This document shows, in pieces, positions 1 to 14,229 of a stretch of DNA of 64,000 bases. Numbering within the stretch: position 1 is the first letter of the stretch; every line of letters begins with the position of its first letter. A model generated the notes under the pieces. It searched no databases, was not told the DNA's origin, and saw only the letters and a list, made by a program, of their open reading frames with translations. The stretch is taken from the NCBI GenBank assembly GCA_012861695.1, contig JAAOOA010000006.1, positions 13,235,879-13,299,878 on the forward strand, written 5' to 3'. This DNA is from Trematomus loennbergii (Eukaryota; Chordata; Actinopteri; Perciformes; Nototheniidae). The position numbers and the translations under genes are program-made.

Positions 1-455
1 CGGGCGAGCATGTCTCATACACACACTCTGACTTTTGCAGATGAAAGAGAACATTTCTGAGGGCGAAAAGACTGCAGGCCAAAGGTCACACGATGCATTT
101 ATAGTTTAGGTGTGTGTTTACTGTCTATAATACATGTTTATTGTCTTGTAGTAAACCTTAACTTTAATAGTAACAATAGTTCCACTATTCATCATTCCTT
201 ATGTGTTTTCATAGTAGCCATACTGTAGAAACACTTGTGCCAACTGTACAACATTATTTTTGCAAAAAATAAACAATTAGTTAAGTATATTGAATTCGAT
301 ATATGGTATTTTACATATTTTATCACGATATTAAACAGTAATTAATCTTTTGTTCAAGACTTTTTTGTATTATCTTTACTCAAATGTATAAGAGGTAGCA
401 TATACTTTTTAGATCTGGGTTGTTTTCAACTTAAAATTCAACTGGCTTAAGGACA
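1..455. other. Unique AT-rich sequence, no gene seen
   Basis: No open frame of note, repeat or RNA gene is visible here. The stretch is AT-rich and ends at the target-site duplication of the DNA transposon that follows. Confidence 0.6.
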
Positions 456-460
456 TCTGA

Positions 461-1550
461 GGCCTGTACTACGAAGCTGGATTTTCCTAACCTGGATATG
501 TTTGAGTTAGCCGGTTGGCCCAATCCAAAACATACGCGCTCTGGCTAAACTGTACTACGACGCTGGTTATCAAGTGGATCGCTCAAGCCAGCCGTGTCCT
601 ATCTAGTTAGGTGCGCGTTCACATGAAAGGGGTGGTATTTGGAGCATTCGACCAATCTCAAACATGGACAAGCGTACTGACAGCGCAGCGTCATACTTCC
701 TGAATGAAAAGTGAACTTTAATATTAGTCAAATATGAAGAAGTTAAACTTTAAACCTCCATGACTTAAACACTTTATCCAGGATAAAAGCCACATAGCTG
801 CACCTGCAAGGTGAATACAGCTGGTAAAAGAAAAAGCGTTTGAATGCGTATTAACAGGTTTATGATATTACTGCCCCGTCTAAGACACGAGTGGATCTGA
901 CTTTAATTACATTTGACTCGAGTGTTTCGTCAACTTAATGTGTTGCTTAAAATAATACTTCTGCATACAGTATGTGACACTGAGTGTTGCACGGCCAGAC
1001 ACGGCTCAAGAAGCTGACTCAAATAAGGAAATATATGATACATTATGATGTGATATGATATGAATGATAATGGGACACATCGACGTCTGCACTCACAGTG
1101 CCGCGGACTGTACTTAATGTTACTCTGATCCGGTTACTTATGTTGTGGCAGATATTTAAGTAAGCTTTCTTAACGCTAATGTTATAATAGTCAGATTGCT
1201 CTGAAGATGGGAGGGGATATTCTATTAATTTTCACGTTCACACAGTCAGGTGATTTTTGCCGGCCGTCTTTCCTGCAACGGCAGTTTTTCTGTATTTTCT
1301 CTATCCTGTAATATGACTTGATAGCTTTAAACTCCGCACACGGAGCTCTGATTGGTCAGCAGGCGGTGCTTTCACTGAGTTGATCTCTTAGCCTGCAACC
1401 TAACCTCCTCCCGAGGAGGTTAGCCGCTCAGCATAAGTTACCATGGAGATCTAGCCCGCTAAAAAGAGAACCAGCGTCGTAGGACCGGAAAGCCCGAGTT
1501 TTCCCTGAAGTCAGCCGGCTAAGCGAAAATCCAGCTTCGTAGTACAGGCC
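461..1550. mobile_element. Non-autonomous DNA transposon, 1090 bp, 26-bp TIRs
   Basis: The element starts with GGCCTGTACTACGAAGCTGG at 461 and ends with its reverse complement at 1550. The terminal inverted repeats match perfectly for 26 bp. It is flanked on both sides by TCTGA (456-460 and 1551-1555), a 5-bp target-site duplication. A variant of the terminal motif (CTACGACGCTGG) recurs inside each end, near 555-566 on the left and inverted near 1471-1482 on the right, so four copies of CTACGAMGCTGG are arranged symmetrically. A near-perfect internal palindrome lies at 1401-1422. No transposase frame is present; the only open frame (minus strand, 1428-1625) crosses the right end and looks incidental. 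Ends of this general form are common in fish repeats. I cannot assign the superfamily: PIF/Harbinger would predict a TWA duplication, which is not what is seen. Confidence 0.88.
1401..1422. repeat. Internal palindrome of the 461-1550 transposon
   Basis: TAACCTCCTC is followed by its inverse GAGGAGGTTA with only the central bases unpaired. It lies just inside the right sub-terminal repeat of the transposon and may be a transposase-binding or structural feature. Confidence 0.7.
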
Positions 1551-1555
1551 TCTGA

Positions 1556-2054
1556 TGTCTGAGTCTGAAGTTGTCAGATAAACAAGTTGTGTAAACGTTA
1601 GCTCATTAGCTAATAGCTCTTCCATCCTGTGTCCCCCAGGGAAAACGTTTTTTTTTAATGTGAAACTTCTTCATTTAGTGTTTTGACAGGTTGAATCCAG
1701 GGTTCTTTCTTCTTTTGAGAGGGAAAGACCTCTGCAGATATTCAGCATTACATCACGATAAACTCTACATGAATCCTAATCTGGAAAATAACCACCCTGA
1801 TCCTATGCTATTTCATGATGCCTCATATTTTGTTGAAAGAATAATACAGGGTTGACATTTTTTATACCCCCTCAATTATGGAATCAAATAGAGCAAACTT
1901 AGGTTGTATTGGCAAATATTTTGAAAAATGTATGACAGCTGATTTCTTGGTTGTGCTTGCAGTGTTTGTGTTCTGACATGGTTTGAGATGTTGACAGTGA
2001 GATAGTGACCTAGCTTAGCTACGCCCCCACTCCACGCACCTGACACCCATCACC

Positions 2055-2058
<4 letters not shown>
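1556..2058. other. Unique sequence, no gene seen
   Basis: AT-rich unique sequence between the transposon and the first CA array. No coding, RNA or repeat signal was seen. Confidence 0.55.
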
Positions 2059-2145
<87 letters not shown>

Positions 2146-2232
2146 ATACACATACACATACATACACACACACACACACACACAAAACACACAAAACACA
2201 CAGCACACACAAACACACAGCACACACACACA
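2059..2232. repeat. Compound (CA)n microsatellite
   Basis: Begins with about 41 uninterrupted CA units (2059-2140), followed by CATACA-type variant units (2141-2164), more CA, and AAAACACA variants to 2232. The overlapping minus-strand frames rich in Cys and Val are translations of the repeat. Confidence 0.97.
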
Positions 2233-2635
2233 TTGTGTTACTGACGAGTACTCTGGTCAGTGCGCTGCGTGTTGCTGACTCTCAAGAAGCTACCCCGCCC
2301 AGATAAATAATAGAGTCAAAGAGGCTTTCTCCTGTCGCTCCACGCCATCAACTCCAAACACCAAAGTTGATGACTCAGCTGTAAGGTGTCCATTATCTGC
2401 TGTGGACACAGGAGTTGAGCAGGCTCGTCCAGTGGGGGCCACGCGTGTTAAAACGTCCCTCAGGCTCCTCTGACAGCTTACTTCTTTCTGTGCCCTCTAC
2501 ACTCAAAGCAAGGCAAAGCCAGCAGACACCCATATATATTAATATCCTCCTTTTGCTCAATGTCATATTTATCTTTCAGGTCATGATTAGGATGAGCTGT
2601 GATCAGGTACGCTACTGAATCCCTCTGCTACACGG
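2233..2635. other. Spacer between two CA arrays
   Basis: Unique sequence of mixed composition. The open frame at 2415-2618 has no recognisable domain. Confidence 0.5.
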
Positions 2636-6364
<3,729 letters not shown>

Positions 6365-6636
6365 GACTACAGTGTGCGAAAAAGCACCCGTCCCACCGTC
6401 CGGGACGTGTTATTTACAATGTCGGACAAGTAGATCTTTCAATTGACTTGTCCGGCGGACAAGTGACGTTTTTAGCCCTCATTTATTGACAAATTATATG
6501 ATAAACTCAGTTTACAAAAGGCAGAACTCATTCGCAAATTGTCCGTGTCCGCCATTGTTCGTTTAGAAATGTTAGTTTCGGTTCTGCTTGTCGATTCCTA
6601 AGGAAATGCATCTCGCCGCTTTCTGTACTGTTAGAC

Positions 6637-6656
6637 GGGGGCGGGGCGGGTGCGGG
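6637..6656 (+). other. Canonical G-quadruplex motif
   Basis: Four G runs of length 5, 4, 3 and 3 are separated by loops of 1, 1 and 3 bases on the plus strand. This fits the standard intramolecular quadruplex pattern. It lies inside the transposon at 6370-7834, just left of the nested hAT-like segment. Confidence 0.75.
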
Positions 6657-6672
6657 ACGTGTAGCACAGTGG

Positions 6673-7625
6673 CAGGGTTGGGAAGCAAAACTCGGTTCCG
6701 AGTAGGAACAAATAACAATTGTCCGGTACCGGGATTAATAAGAGTTGTGAGGACAGGAGGCGAGCCCCGCGGACCGCAGCTCTCTCTCTCTGCTCCGGAT
6801 CATCTGATCGCTGCACGGTGCAGTTCAGCGTCTCTCTCTCTCCCTCTCTCTTTCTACACACAGCGGACCCGCTGCCCGTTTAACAGCCTAATCTTTGTCA
6901 AACTTTCTTATGTTCTTTCTTAACACGTAATGAAGGTTATTAAGCGTTTTAGCTCCTATGTTGTTAATATTGACGCCATTTCCTTTATGAAGTAAAGCAG
7001 CCTCCCTGTCTGTGTCCTCGCGCTGTCCTCACATCCCCCGACCCCCAGACTCGGAGGAGCACAGGGATGTCAGTATTGTTTATGAAGCAGGGTATAGAAA
7101 GTACATTATTGAAATGAAAATAGTATTTATTTACTTTTACAAACAGTGAGCAGCTGGGCAGCTGCAGCATGTGTATTGCAGGACATGTGTAAGCATGCAA
7201 GCGTCTTTGAGTTGTAGAAAAGCGCTAGGCCTATAGGCTATAATATAATGTATTATTATTATTATTATTAGGCCTATGTGTTGGACATGTGTGGTTGGAC
7301 TCTGTCTCACAGGCAGGTTGCAGTGTAACATCAGAGGAGACTGGGCCAATTGTACATTCTCAAACTGCACCACTTAGAACTAACTAAACAATGCAGAGAT
7401 TATTTTTATATAATTGTATTCAATAACCGTAAGAAATTAAACAGTCTGAAGTGATTTCTAAATAGGAATACAGATTTGACTTAATGTTTTCATAAATATG
7501 TTTTTCTCCCAGTTTGTCATGGGACTTATTTTTACCCTCTCAAAGAACCGGAATCGAGAACCGAAAATAACCGGAATCGAAAAGCAGAACCGGAATCGTT
7601 AAAATCCAAACTATACCCAACCCTA
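6673..7625. mobile_element. Probable hAT-like insertion nested in the 6370-7834 element
   Basis: The left edge is CAGGGTTGGG (6673). The right edge on the minus strand is TAGGGTTGGGTATAGTTTGG, ending at 7625. The right end is followed by repeated CCGGAATCG-type blocks, as seen in common fish hAT-like repeats. Inverted similarity beyond the first ten bases is poor, and I see no matching 8-bp target-site duplication (CACAGTGG on the left, TGTGTGAT on the right). It may therefore be a rearranged copy, two partial elements, or an internal part of the host transposon. Inside are CT-rich tracts (about 6779-6853) and (ATT)n at 7251-7270. Confidence 0.45.
7251..7270. repeat. Short (ATT)n microsatellite
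   Basis: About six to seven ATT units, flanked on both sides by AGGCCTAT-like sequence, inside the nested transposon region. Confidence 0.85.
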
Positions 7626-7839
7626 TGTGTGATGCAGTAAAATCTTACCGCTCACTTACGTTAGCGGTGTCGTAAAAATCGTGGGAAAAGTAAAATACGT
7701 TGGCGAAGAAGAAGATTCCAGTGGCCCCAATTTTTGTCCATTCTGGACAAGTGAAAAATGTATTCGGACAAGTAAATTGCCAAACTCACTTGTCCATGGA
7801 CAAGTACTCTCTAAAAAAACTTTTTCTCACACTGGACTA

Positions 7840-10800
7840 CATATACAAATCTTCTGTCAAAACTTGTAAACAATTTCATTATATCTTTACGATCAATTTG
7901 GAGGATTGCCTCATTTCTGTAAACAATTATTCGGGTTTTAAGAAATTAAGCGCAAAAAAGATTGTAAAATCCTGTTTTAATTTCTAAAGCATATATTAAG
8001 GTATCTCCCATGACCCTTTCCTCAGAAACTGTAATTACATTTTAAGAAGATATTTAATATATACTCCCTGTCACATTGTTCTAATGGTGAGTTTTCTGCC
8101 AGTAAACCTCTTTTCATATACCTATAAAAAGGTGTGACTGTTAAAACATTACCTCACACAAACTGTATTTATTTTTGCTGGCAGAATCCATTTTCTTCAT
8201 CTGTCGAGACACTCTGAGAGATAAACAGGACATTTTCTCTCTGTCAGTGACTCTGATTGCTTATGTGCTGTTGCTCTGTGATTGTACATCCAATAGTGGC
8301 CGACTCTGGTTTCAGATGTAACTGCTGGCAAGCAGGGAAAACGTAGCAAGCGAACTGTGGTCAAACAACATCACTTCCCTGAGAACACAAGTGGGCCATC
8401 TATACAAAAGGCTGACGATAACAGCAAGACAACAACCCAACTTATTGGTTTGGAGGAAAATACAAAGGAGAGAATGATAGATTGAACCAAAGGGGGGAAG
8501 GAGGAGAGTTTGTTCTTCAAGGCACAAAATAACGCCAGGTACAGAAGGGAAAGGACAAGCTAGATGAGATATTGTGCCACTGCCAAGAGTGGGATGTGTA
8601 GGAAAAGGACAGCGAAAAAAAAAGCCCTGTTGAGAGCGGGGACTACTTCTGATGGGGCTGGTTAGTTTTTTACCTCTGTTTTGACAGAGATGAGCGATAG
8701 ACGGAGAAAGACTTGAACAGGGCGTAATTAAACAGCCTAATGAGTTTGTGGCTTTTGAAGACTGTTTTTAAATGGATCCCTGGTTTTGTGGTAGAAAATC
8801 TTCTCTTTTAGAGATGTCAAAGAAGTTTCTGACAGAGCAGTTATCACAGCATGTCAAATTGCTCCAGCTCAAGAAATGATTTGGATTTTTTTCTTTTCAC
8901 TGAGTGCTGCGAAACAAAAGCCCTCCCTCTCTCTAATTTGCCTTGGCAGGGTCCCTCTGGGTGGGGGGTCCACATGGACAGAGAGGGCTTTGCCAGAGGA
9001 TTATAGGATGAGAGGGGGTGAGTTGAGTGAGTGTGCATAAATGTGTGTGTGTGTAAGTGTGTGTGTTTGTTGGAGGTGTGCATCTGCGTCTGATAGGCAT
9101 GAGGGGGGTGGGGTTCGCGGGGGGTTACAAGCAATTTTTCCCAAAACGCTGCAATTGTCCCCAAGATTGAACAGCGCAGAGTGGTGACGCTCATTTTCCA
9201 GTCTATTCATTATCTCCTCTGTATTTACTTATCTTTGTCTCACAAGGAAAAAAAATTGTGTTAAAAGGGGCCCTTTCATGTGGAGAGGGTTTTTTAACTG
9301 AGCTTTATTCTCTGACATGGTTGAGTTAAACTAAACTGTAGTTATGTTATGAAAGAATGAATAGCAAATTAGTACTTCCTGCATTTCAGTGGTATTATAA
9401 ACTGTATTAGATCCCTGATTTCTCCAAATTACATTTCCCTGCAGTCTCGTATAATGCCTGCTTTTGGATGAAATTCCCAATTTTGTGGTGTCAAATTAGC
9501 TCAAAGAAAATCACATCATTATTCTTGGACAGGAATAATCATATAGTGTTTTTACAACCTGTGCCATAGAAGTTTATGATTTGATTTCTCTTTGAAAATA
9601 AAACCCCTCATAAATGATTCATTCTTGGTGAGAGATCATCTGACAAGGAATAATAAACCAGTACTAGCCGACTCGTATTTACATTCAAATAAATGCAGAC
9701 AAAGGAAGTTCATATGAAAAGATATTTCTTCTGTGTTTGCAACACAATAAAACATAGTTGTCATTGTCCCTCTCAATGACTGTCAAAGCTGATTTACAGG
9801 TTTGTTTTTCTTGCATCTGAGAGTTTGACAACATCACTGCTGCAGATTCATAGAGGTTTTTTTTCTTTGTCACTTCACTATACATGTAGATACCATGTCT
9901 GTCTCTGATACTGGGGTGAAGAAATTGATCATTTTGTGCTGCTATTTAAGTATAAGCTGCAGTGGTTCAGTGCTAGTTAAACAGCTTCGGGACCAAAGAT
10001 GTGATAAAAGCAAATCATTGGTAATCATATATATTCTAAAATGGGAGTCTGAGTTTGCACACACATCCCTACAAATGTGTAAATCCTTAATTATGGAAGA
10101 TAATATCTTAAAATGACACAGCATTAGGAATCACAGTAACAAAAAGAAAGTGGAAACTTTTAGAGCACAAACCTGTGTTTACACGAGCAGTGGTAGTTTT
10201 TAGTTATCAGCATTTTGTGTATTGTACACAGACATGTTTTAATTTGTTGGTAACATTTACATATATTGTAAAGAGTTAAATATATTTATCTATAATCAGT
10301 TTTGTGATGCGAAACCTCAAACATGGCTGGCAACATTTTATTTAAAAAATAAACATGTTTGGCCAAAATGTGGGCACTAATACAGTAAATCTGATTGATT
10401 AGAGTTTCCTGCACTGTTGATAGGTGACATGGCTCACTGAAAAGAAGCTCAAATGTTAGAGGATGTTAGTGTGGTTAGAGGGCCTTGATAAGGTAACAGT
10501 GCTGCACTGCAGAAACATTAAAGTCTGTGATAGAAATAGCTTGAAGAAACATCTCCTCAGGGCACACCTACAGCTCTCATCCAGCTCTTCATAAGAACTA
10601 TAAAGAATTTTCAAACAAAAGCTTTTTTTTCTCCCTTCCAACTTAATTACTGTTTTTCCTCTGTTATAGGTGCCTGATTTGATGGAGATAATAAGGTGGG
10701 ATATTGAAGTGGGCCTCCAGGGGGCTCAGGTCTGGTGGATCAGGAGCACGAAGATGAGGGGAGACACCATCTTTTCAAATTATTCTGGGGGGCCAGTGCT

Positions 10801-11966
10801 CCCAAGCAGCTTATGCAGCTAAGGCTTGGTAATTAAATTATAATTTAACCTGCTGAGGGTGGAGTGGCAGGACTGGACCAGGCTGGGGGGGTATGGCACT
10901 GACAGGATTTACACTTAATGAAATAATAAAGCAACACCAGCAAGGTAGCTCGCAATGAAGAAACAGACGCGGCGCCACTTGGCTCTCTGTTTATCCACTC
11001 TTCAGCGCTGGGGGGAGGTTAAAAACTAACGAATGACTCTCTTCTTCTTCATTCCTTTTTTTCTTATGTTCTTTTGTTCAGTACATGTAGTGGGTGGTAC
11101 TGCATTTTAAGTACTTTTTTTATATATTTGTTTGTATTTATTATATATACATTTGTGTGTGTGGTGTGCTTAGATTGCCAGCATTGTCTGTGGTTCAGTA
11201 TGAATTGTGATATGAAAGATCGTATGTTCAGAGTATACCAGTATACCTATTATATTTAGTTGTTAATCTTATCCATTAACACGTCTGTATATGGAAGCAA
11301 AAATCTGTCAAAGATGACTTATTTGTTTTTGAGGTTTGTGCTAATGGCTTTTTTTTTAATGTTTACTCTGCTGCATTTTGCTAAGGTGTTATGTTTCTTG
11401 TAGTGCATGCTAATTATCTGTTGATTAATTAAAGTCTCTCTGTGGGGAACCTTGAAGTGCATATAATTAAAAACTCTTAAAGTAAAGAGAACCCGCAAAA
11501 TCGCTGACTCTCAAACAGAAATATTGCAGAAAGCAGTAACTCCTGTGAGAACAGCTTTGGTGCCAAATAAATTGATGTTGGCTGGCTGGTATCGTGTTAA
11601 ACCTCCTAATATGGCATCTTTTCTTTCATTTCACTTCACTTTTAGTTCATATATCTAATGCTTACTTGTAAAGTAGGCAAATTCAGGTACACAACTATAT
11701 TTCATATATATGTAAGTGAGATTCAATCTCCCTGCATTGTGATTGCCACCATATTAGGATTATATGCAGACATATATTCGCCATCAGTCAGTCAGCTTGA
11801 TGTATTATTTTAAAGTCCTTCCTAAATCCAAAGTATTTTACATGAAACACGAGAAGAAGCCCTAAAGTGATTGAAACGGGGAGAAAGTGAGCGAGAGTGA
11901 ATAAGACAGAAAGATTTAAAGGGCGATGAGAGAAATATGGAATCTACCACATCTGTTTTCTGTCAA
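7840..11966. other. 4.1 kb unique sequence, no gene recognised
   Basis: AT-rich unique DNA. A short TG-rich patch lies around 9031-9067. Small open frames at 8312-8527, 8844-9210, 9685-9885, 9895-10124 and 10456-10641 show no domain and no convincing splice boundaries. A GC-richer stretch near 10680-11010 is unremarkable otherwise. Confidence 0.5.
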
Positions 11967-12013
11967 TGCACCTTTTTCCTCTCCTTCCCTTTTTCCCTCT
12001 TTCTCGTCTGCAG

Positions 12014-12261
12014 CTGTTAAGATGGATGCCTCACAGTGGAGGGAAGAACCACGCAGTGTTCCTATAGTCCTGCATTGCCGCAAGCTCATTACAACCCTCC
12101 CCTCCAAATTCACTCCCGCCCTCGCCTGCCCCACTCTCACCATTCACCCGAGCCTAAATCTGCCCCCACCCAGCCTCAGCCCCGGATCCAGCCCCAGCCA
12201 GCATGACAGACAGGCCCAGTTAACAGTCCCTGTAAGCGGCGAAAGAAAGCCGAGCAGAGAG
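12014..12261 (+). other. Exon-like block (splice-site pattern only)
   Basis: A strong pyrimidine tract (about 11968-12010) ends in CTGCAG at 12013. About 248 bp later AGAG is followed by GTAAAA (donor-like, GT at 12262). One reading frame stays open throughout, with a possible start near 12021, and encodes a Pro/Ser/Leu-rich peptide that I do not recognise. This could be an untranslated or non-coding RNA exon, or simply chance. There is no supporting neighbour exon. Confidence 0.15.
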
Positions 12262-12263
12262 GT

Positions 12264-13430
12264 AAAATGACTGGACCGCAAATGACAGGTGTAGTTAAAA
12301 TAGTGAGGCGCAGAAAGGCTTGAGGACAGAGAGCCGGGGCGGCACTGTAATAAGCAGGATGAAGGAGCTCAGCATTGCCTGAGTTTTCCTCTCTCTTCGA
12401 CTAACATCCTTCCTCAGGCAAACAAAGGGAAAACAAGAGAAAGTAAACTTTTTCCTTTAGACACTTCCTCTCTCTGCATTCAGTTATCTCTTGCAATTCG
12501 GTCCTGCATTGCTTCATTTAAGGACTTTAATGAGGCATTATTGACACAGTGCAGGATATTTGTGAAATGTAGGAGTTTTAATAATGTGCTGTGTGACAGG
12601 GCTACTTGAATTGTAAATGGGCAAGGGGAGGCCATTTTGTATGGTCCCCTTCGGACTCATTTAGATGGACACAGGAGGGATTTGCCTCCACTGCTGATCT
12701 GCATCTATTTTCTATGCCTTTCATCCATTTTCTGTGTTGCCTTTTTTATCACCACCTTTCCATCAAATCCCACCCAGCTCATGTTTAAAATAATCAGTTT
12801 TTGCAGCATCTTCTTGCGGGTCAGGGGGAGATTGGGGGTGGGGGATAGAAGGGTGAGCCAACCCTTTTGTGAGGGATAATTCTGTTGTTGGACTACTAGG
12901 GGTAAAGACATTGCATATTTGTTATTTTAACCATCCTTTTAACTAGGAATTTGTTTCTAATTAACTTTTATGGTCAACAAAAAATAGCAAATCATTACAA
13001 AGACAGGTTGGCTGAGTCTTATCCACAAAGACATACAAACAAAGTATGTGTCCAATGGCAGGAGAGACAATACTATAAGTCTTCAGGCAGCACTGTGAGG
13101 CTGCCATTATTCACAGAAGTGCTTCAAGTGCAATGCTCAGCATGAATGATGTTTATCAGTTTCACCATGCTAGTATAGCATGTTAGAATGTTAGCATTTA
13201 GTGAATAGCACTAAAGCTGAGGCTGATGGGAATGGCATTAGTTTTACTGACATAATTAACAAATTAAGTTGAATTTATCATTAAAGTTATTACAATTAAT
13301 CATGAAAGAGAACATGTATATCTGCCCAAACAACTGCAGTCCATTCAATTGTTGTAAATACTTGTTACCAACAACACAAAATGCAAACTTCATTGTTTGA
13401 ATTATCGGGTATATATAGAGTCATACCACT
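12264..13430. other. Unique sequence, no gene seen
   Basis: Mixed-composition unique DNA. The open frames at 12606-12911 and 12951-13145 have no recognisable domain. Confidence 0.5.
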
Positions 13431-13463
13431 TGCATGCTTATACATATAATGTATAAGCATGCA
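13431..13463. repeat. 33-nt perfect palindrome
   Basis: TGCATGCTTATACAT and its exact reverse complement are separated by the 3-base loop ATA. This gives a 15-bp stem. A further AT-rich semi-palindromic stretch follows immediately (to about 13480). Confidence 0.9.
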
Positions 13464-13857
13464 TATACATTATATAATGACCATTATAAAACGGACAAGT
13501 CAAATCAAGCAATCTGATTGGTTCTTAGCCGTGATATACTGAGCGTATACCACGGGTAGAATTGTAAGTTACTTTTCACAACAAGTCAGTATCCCTCCGC
13601 GTCTGAGAAAAACAGTATACATTTGGGCTGAAAAGCTGTTTGTTTCAAACTGGAACAAGAAAGCAGCGGAGAAGTAACGGGGCAGAAACCCTCCTTTTTA
13701 CGCAGCGGTCCAGACATAGACATCAAATGGCAAAAACATATTCAGTGAGCAGTTCCTTTGGCATTAGGGCAGGGATATCTAGATACTTTCCAAGGTTTGA
13801 CATAATGAATTGTGCTACTTTTAAAGCAAGCAACGACCAAGATAACATGCGATAGAT
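13464..13857. other. Possible unclassified repeat fragment
   Basis: GC content rises and CpG-containing motifs appear, with one GGACAAGT (about 13493-13500) like the motif in the 6370-7834 transposon. The open frame at 13640-13855 encodes a short basic peptide with no domain known to me. The stretch sits between a palindrome and an L2 relic and could be transposon-derived, but I see no termini. Confidence 0.25.
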
Positions 13858-14229
13858 TAATCAAATCAAAATCAAATCAGGTTTTATTTATAAAGCACAT
13901 TTAAAAGCGATTTTTGGTCGAGCCAAAGTGCTGTACATGTAATAAAAACACATTACTACAAAACACAATAAACGACAATAAATTACAGCATATATAACTT
14001 AAAAAACAAAATAAGAATAAAAACACAAGGAAAAGTCAGGAGTCGTGCTCCGCTCTAACTAGAAAGCCAGAGAGAAGAAGTGTGTTTTTAGTTTAGATTT
14101 AAAAACCCCTAGGGTCTGGGCCGACCTTACATGGAGGGGCAGAGTGTTCCAGAGCCTAGGGCCAGCTGCTGCGAAGGCTCGGTGCCCTCGGGTTTTTAGC
14201 CTGGTCTTGGGCACTACCAGCAGCACATT
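13858..14229 (-). mobile_element. 5'-truncated LINE-2 (L2/CR1 clade) 3' relic
   Basis: Read on the minus strand, the segment from about 14229 to 14059 encodes the last part of an L2 reverse-transcriptase polyprotein, including GHRAFAAAGPRLWNTLP and ending KTHFFSLAF then stop at 14059. This is the typical C-terminal end of teleost L2 elements. About 180 bp of 3' UTR follow. It ends with the characteristic CTTTATAAATAAAACCTGAT region and a (TGATT)-like tail at 13861-13880. The reverse-transcriptase and endonuclease cores are missing, so the copy is dead on arrival. The 5' truncation point is approximate and no target-site duplication was identified. Confidence 0.88.

Larger units (their letters stand above)
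6370..7834. mobile_element. Non-autonomous hAT5-like DNA transposon, 1465 bp
   Basis: The left end reads CAGTGTGCGAAAAAG (from 6370). The right end, read inward on the minus strand from 7834, is CAGTGTGAGAAAAAG, so 14 of 15 terminal bases match. GACTA flanks both ends (6365-6369 and 7835-7839) as a 5-bp target-site duplication. Fish hAT5-type elements are described with CAGTG-type ends and 5-bp duplications, so that is the best family guess. Sub-terminal regions carry seven GGACAAGT/ACTTGTCC copies at about 6423, 6446, 6454, 7745, 7765, 7788 and 7798. Two pairs form perfect palindromes (ACTTGTCCGGCGGACAAGT near 6445-6463; ACTTGTCCATGGACAAGT near 7788-7805). No transposase is recognisable. The open frames at 6588-6923 and 7681-7987 have no domain I know. 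Confidence 0.78.
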
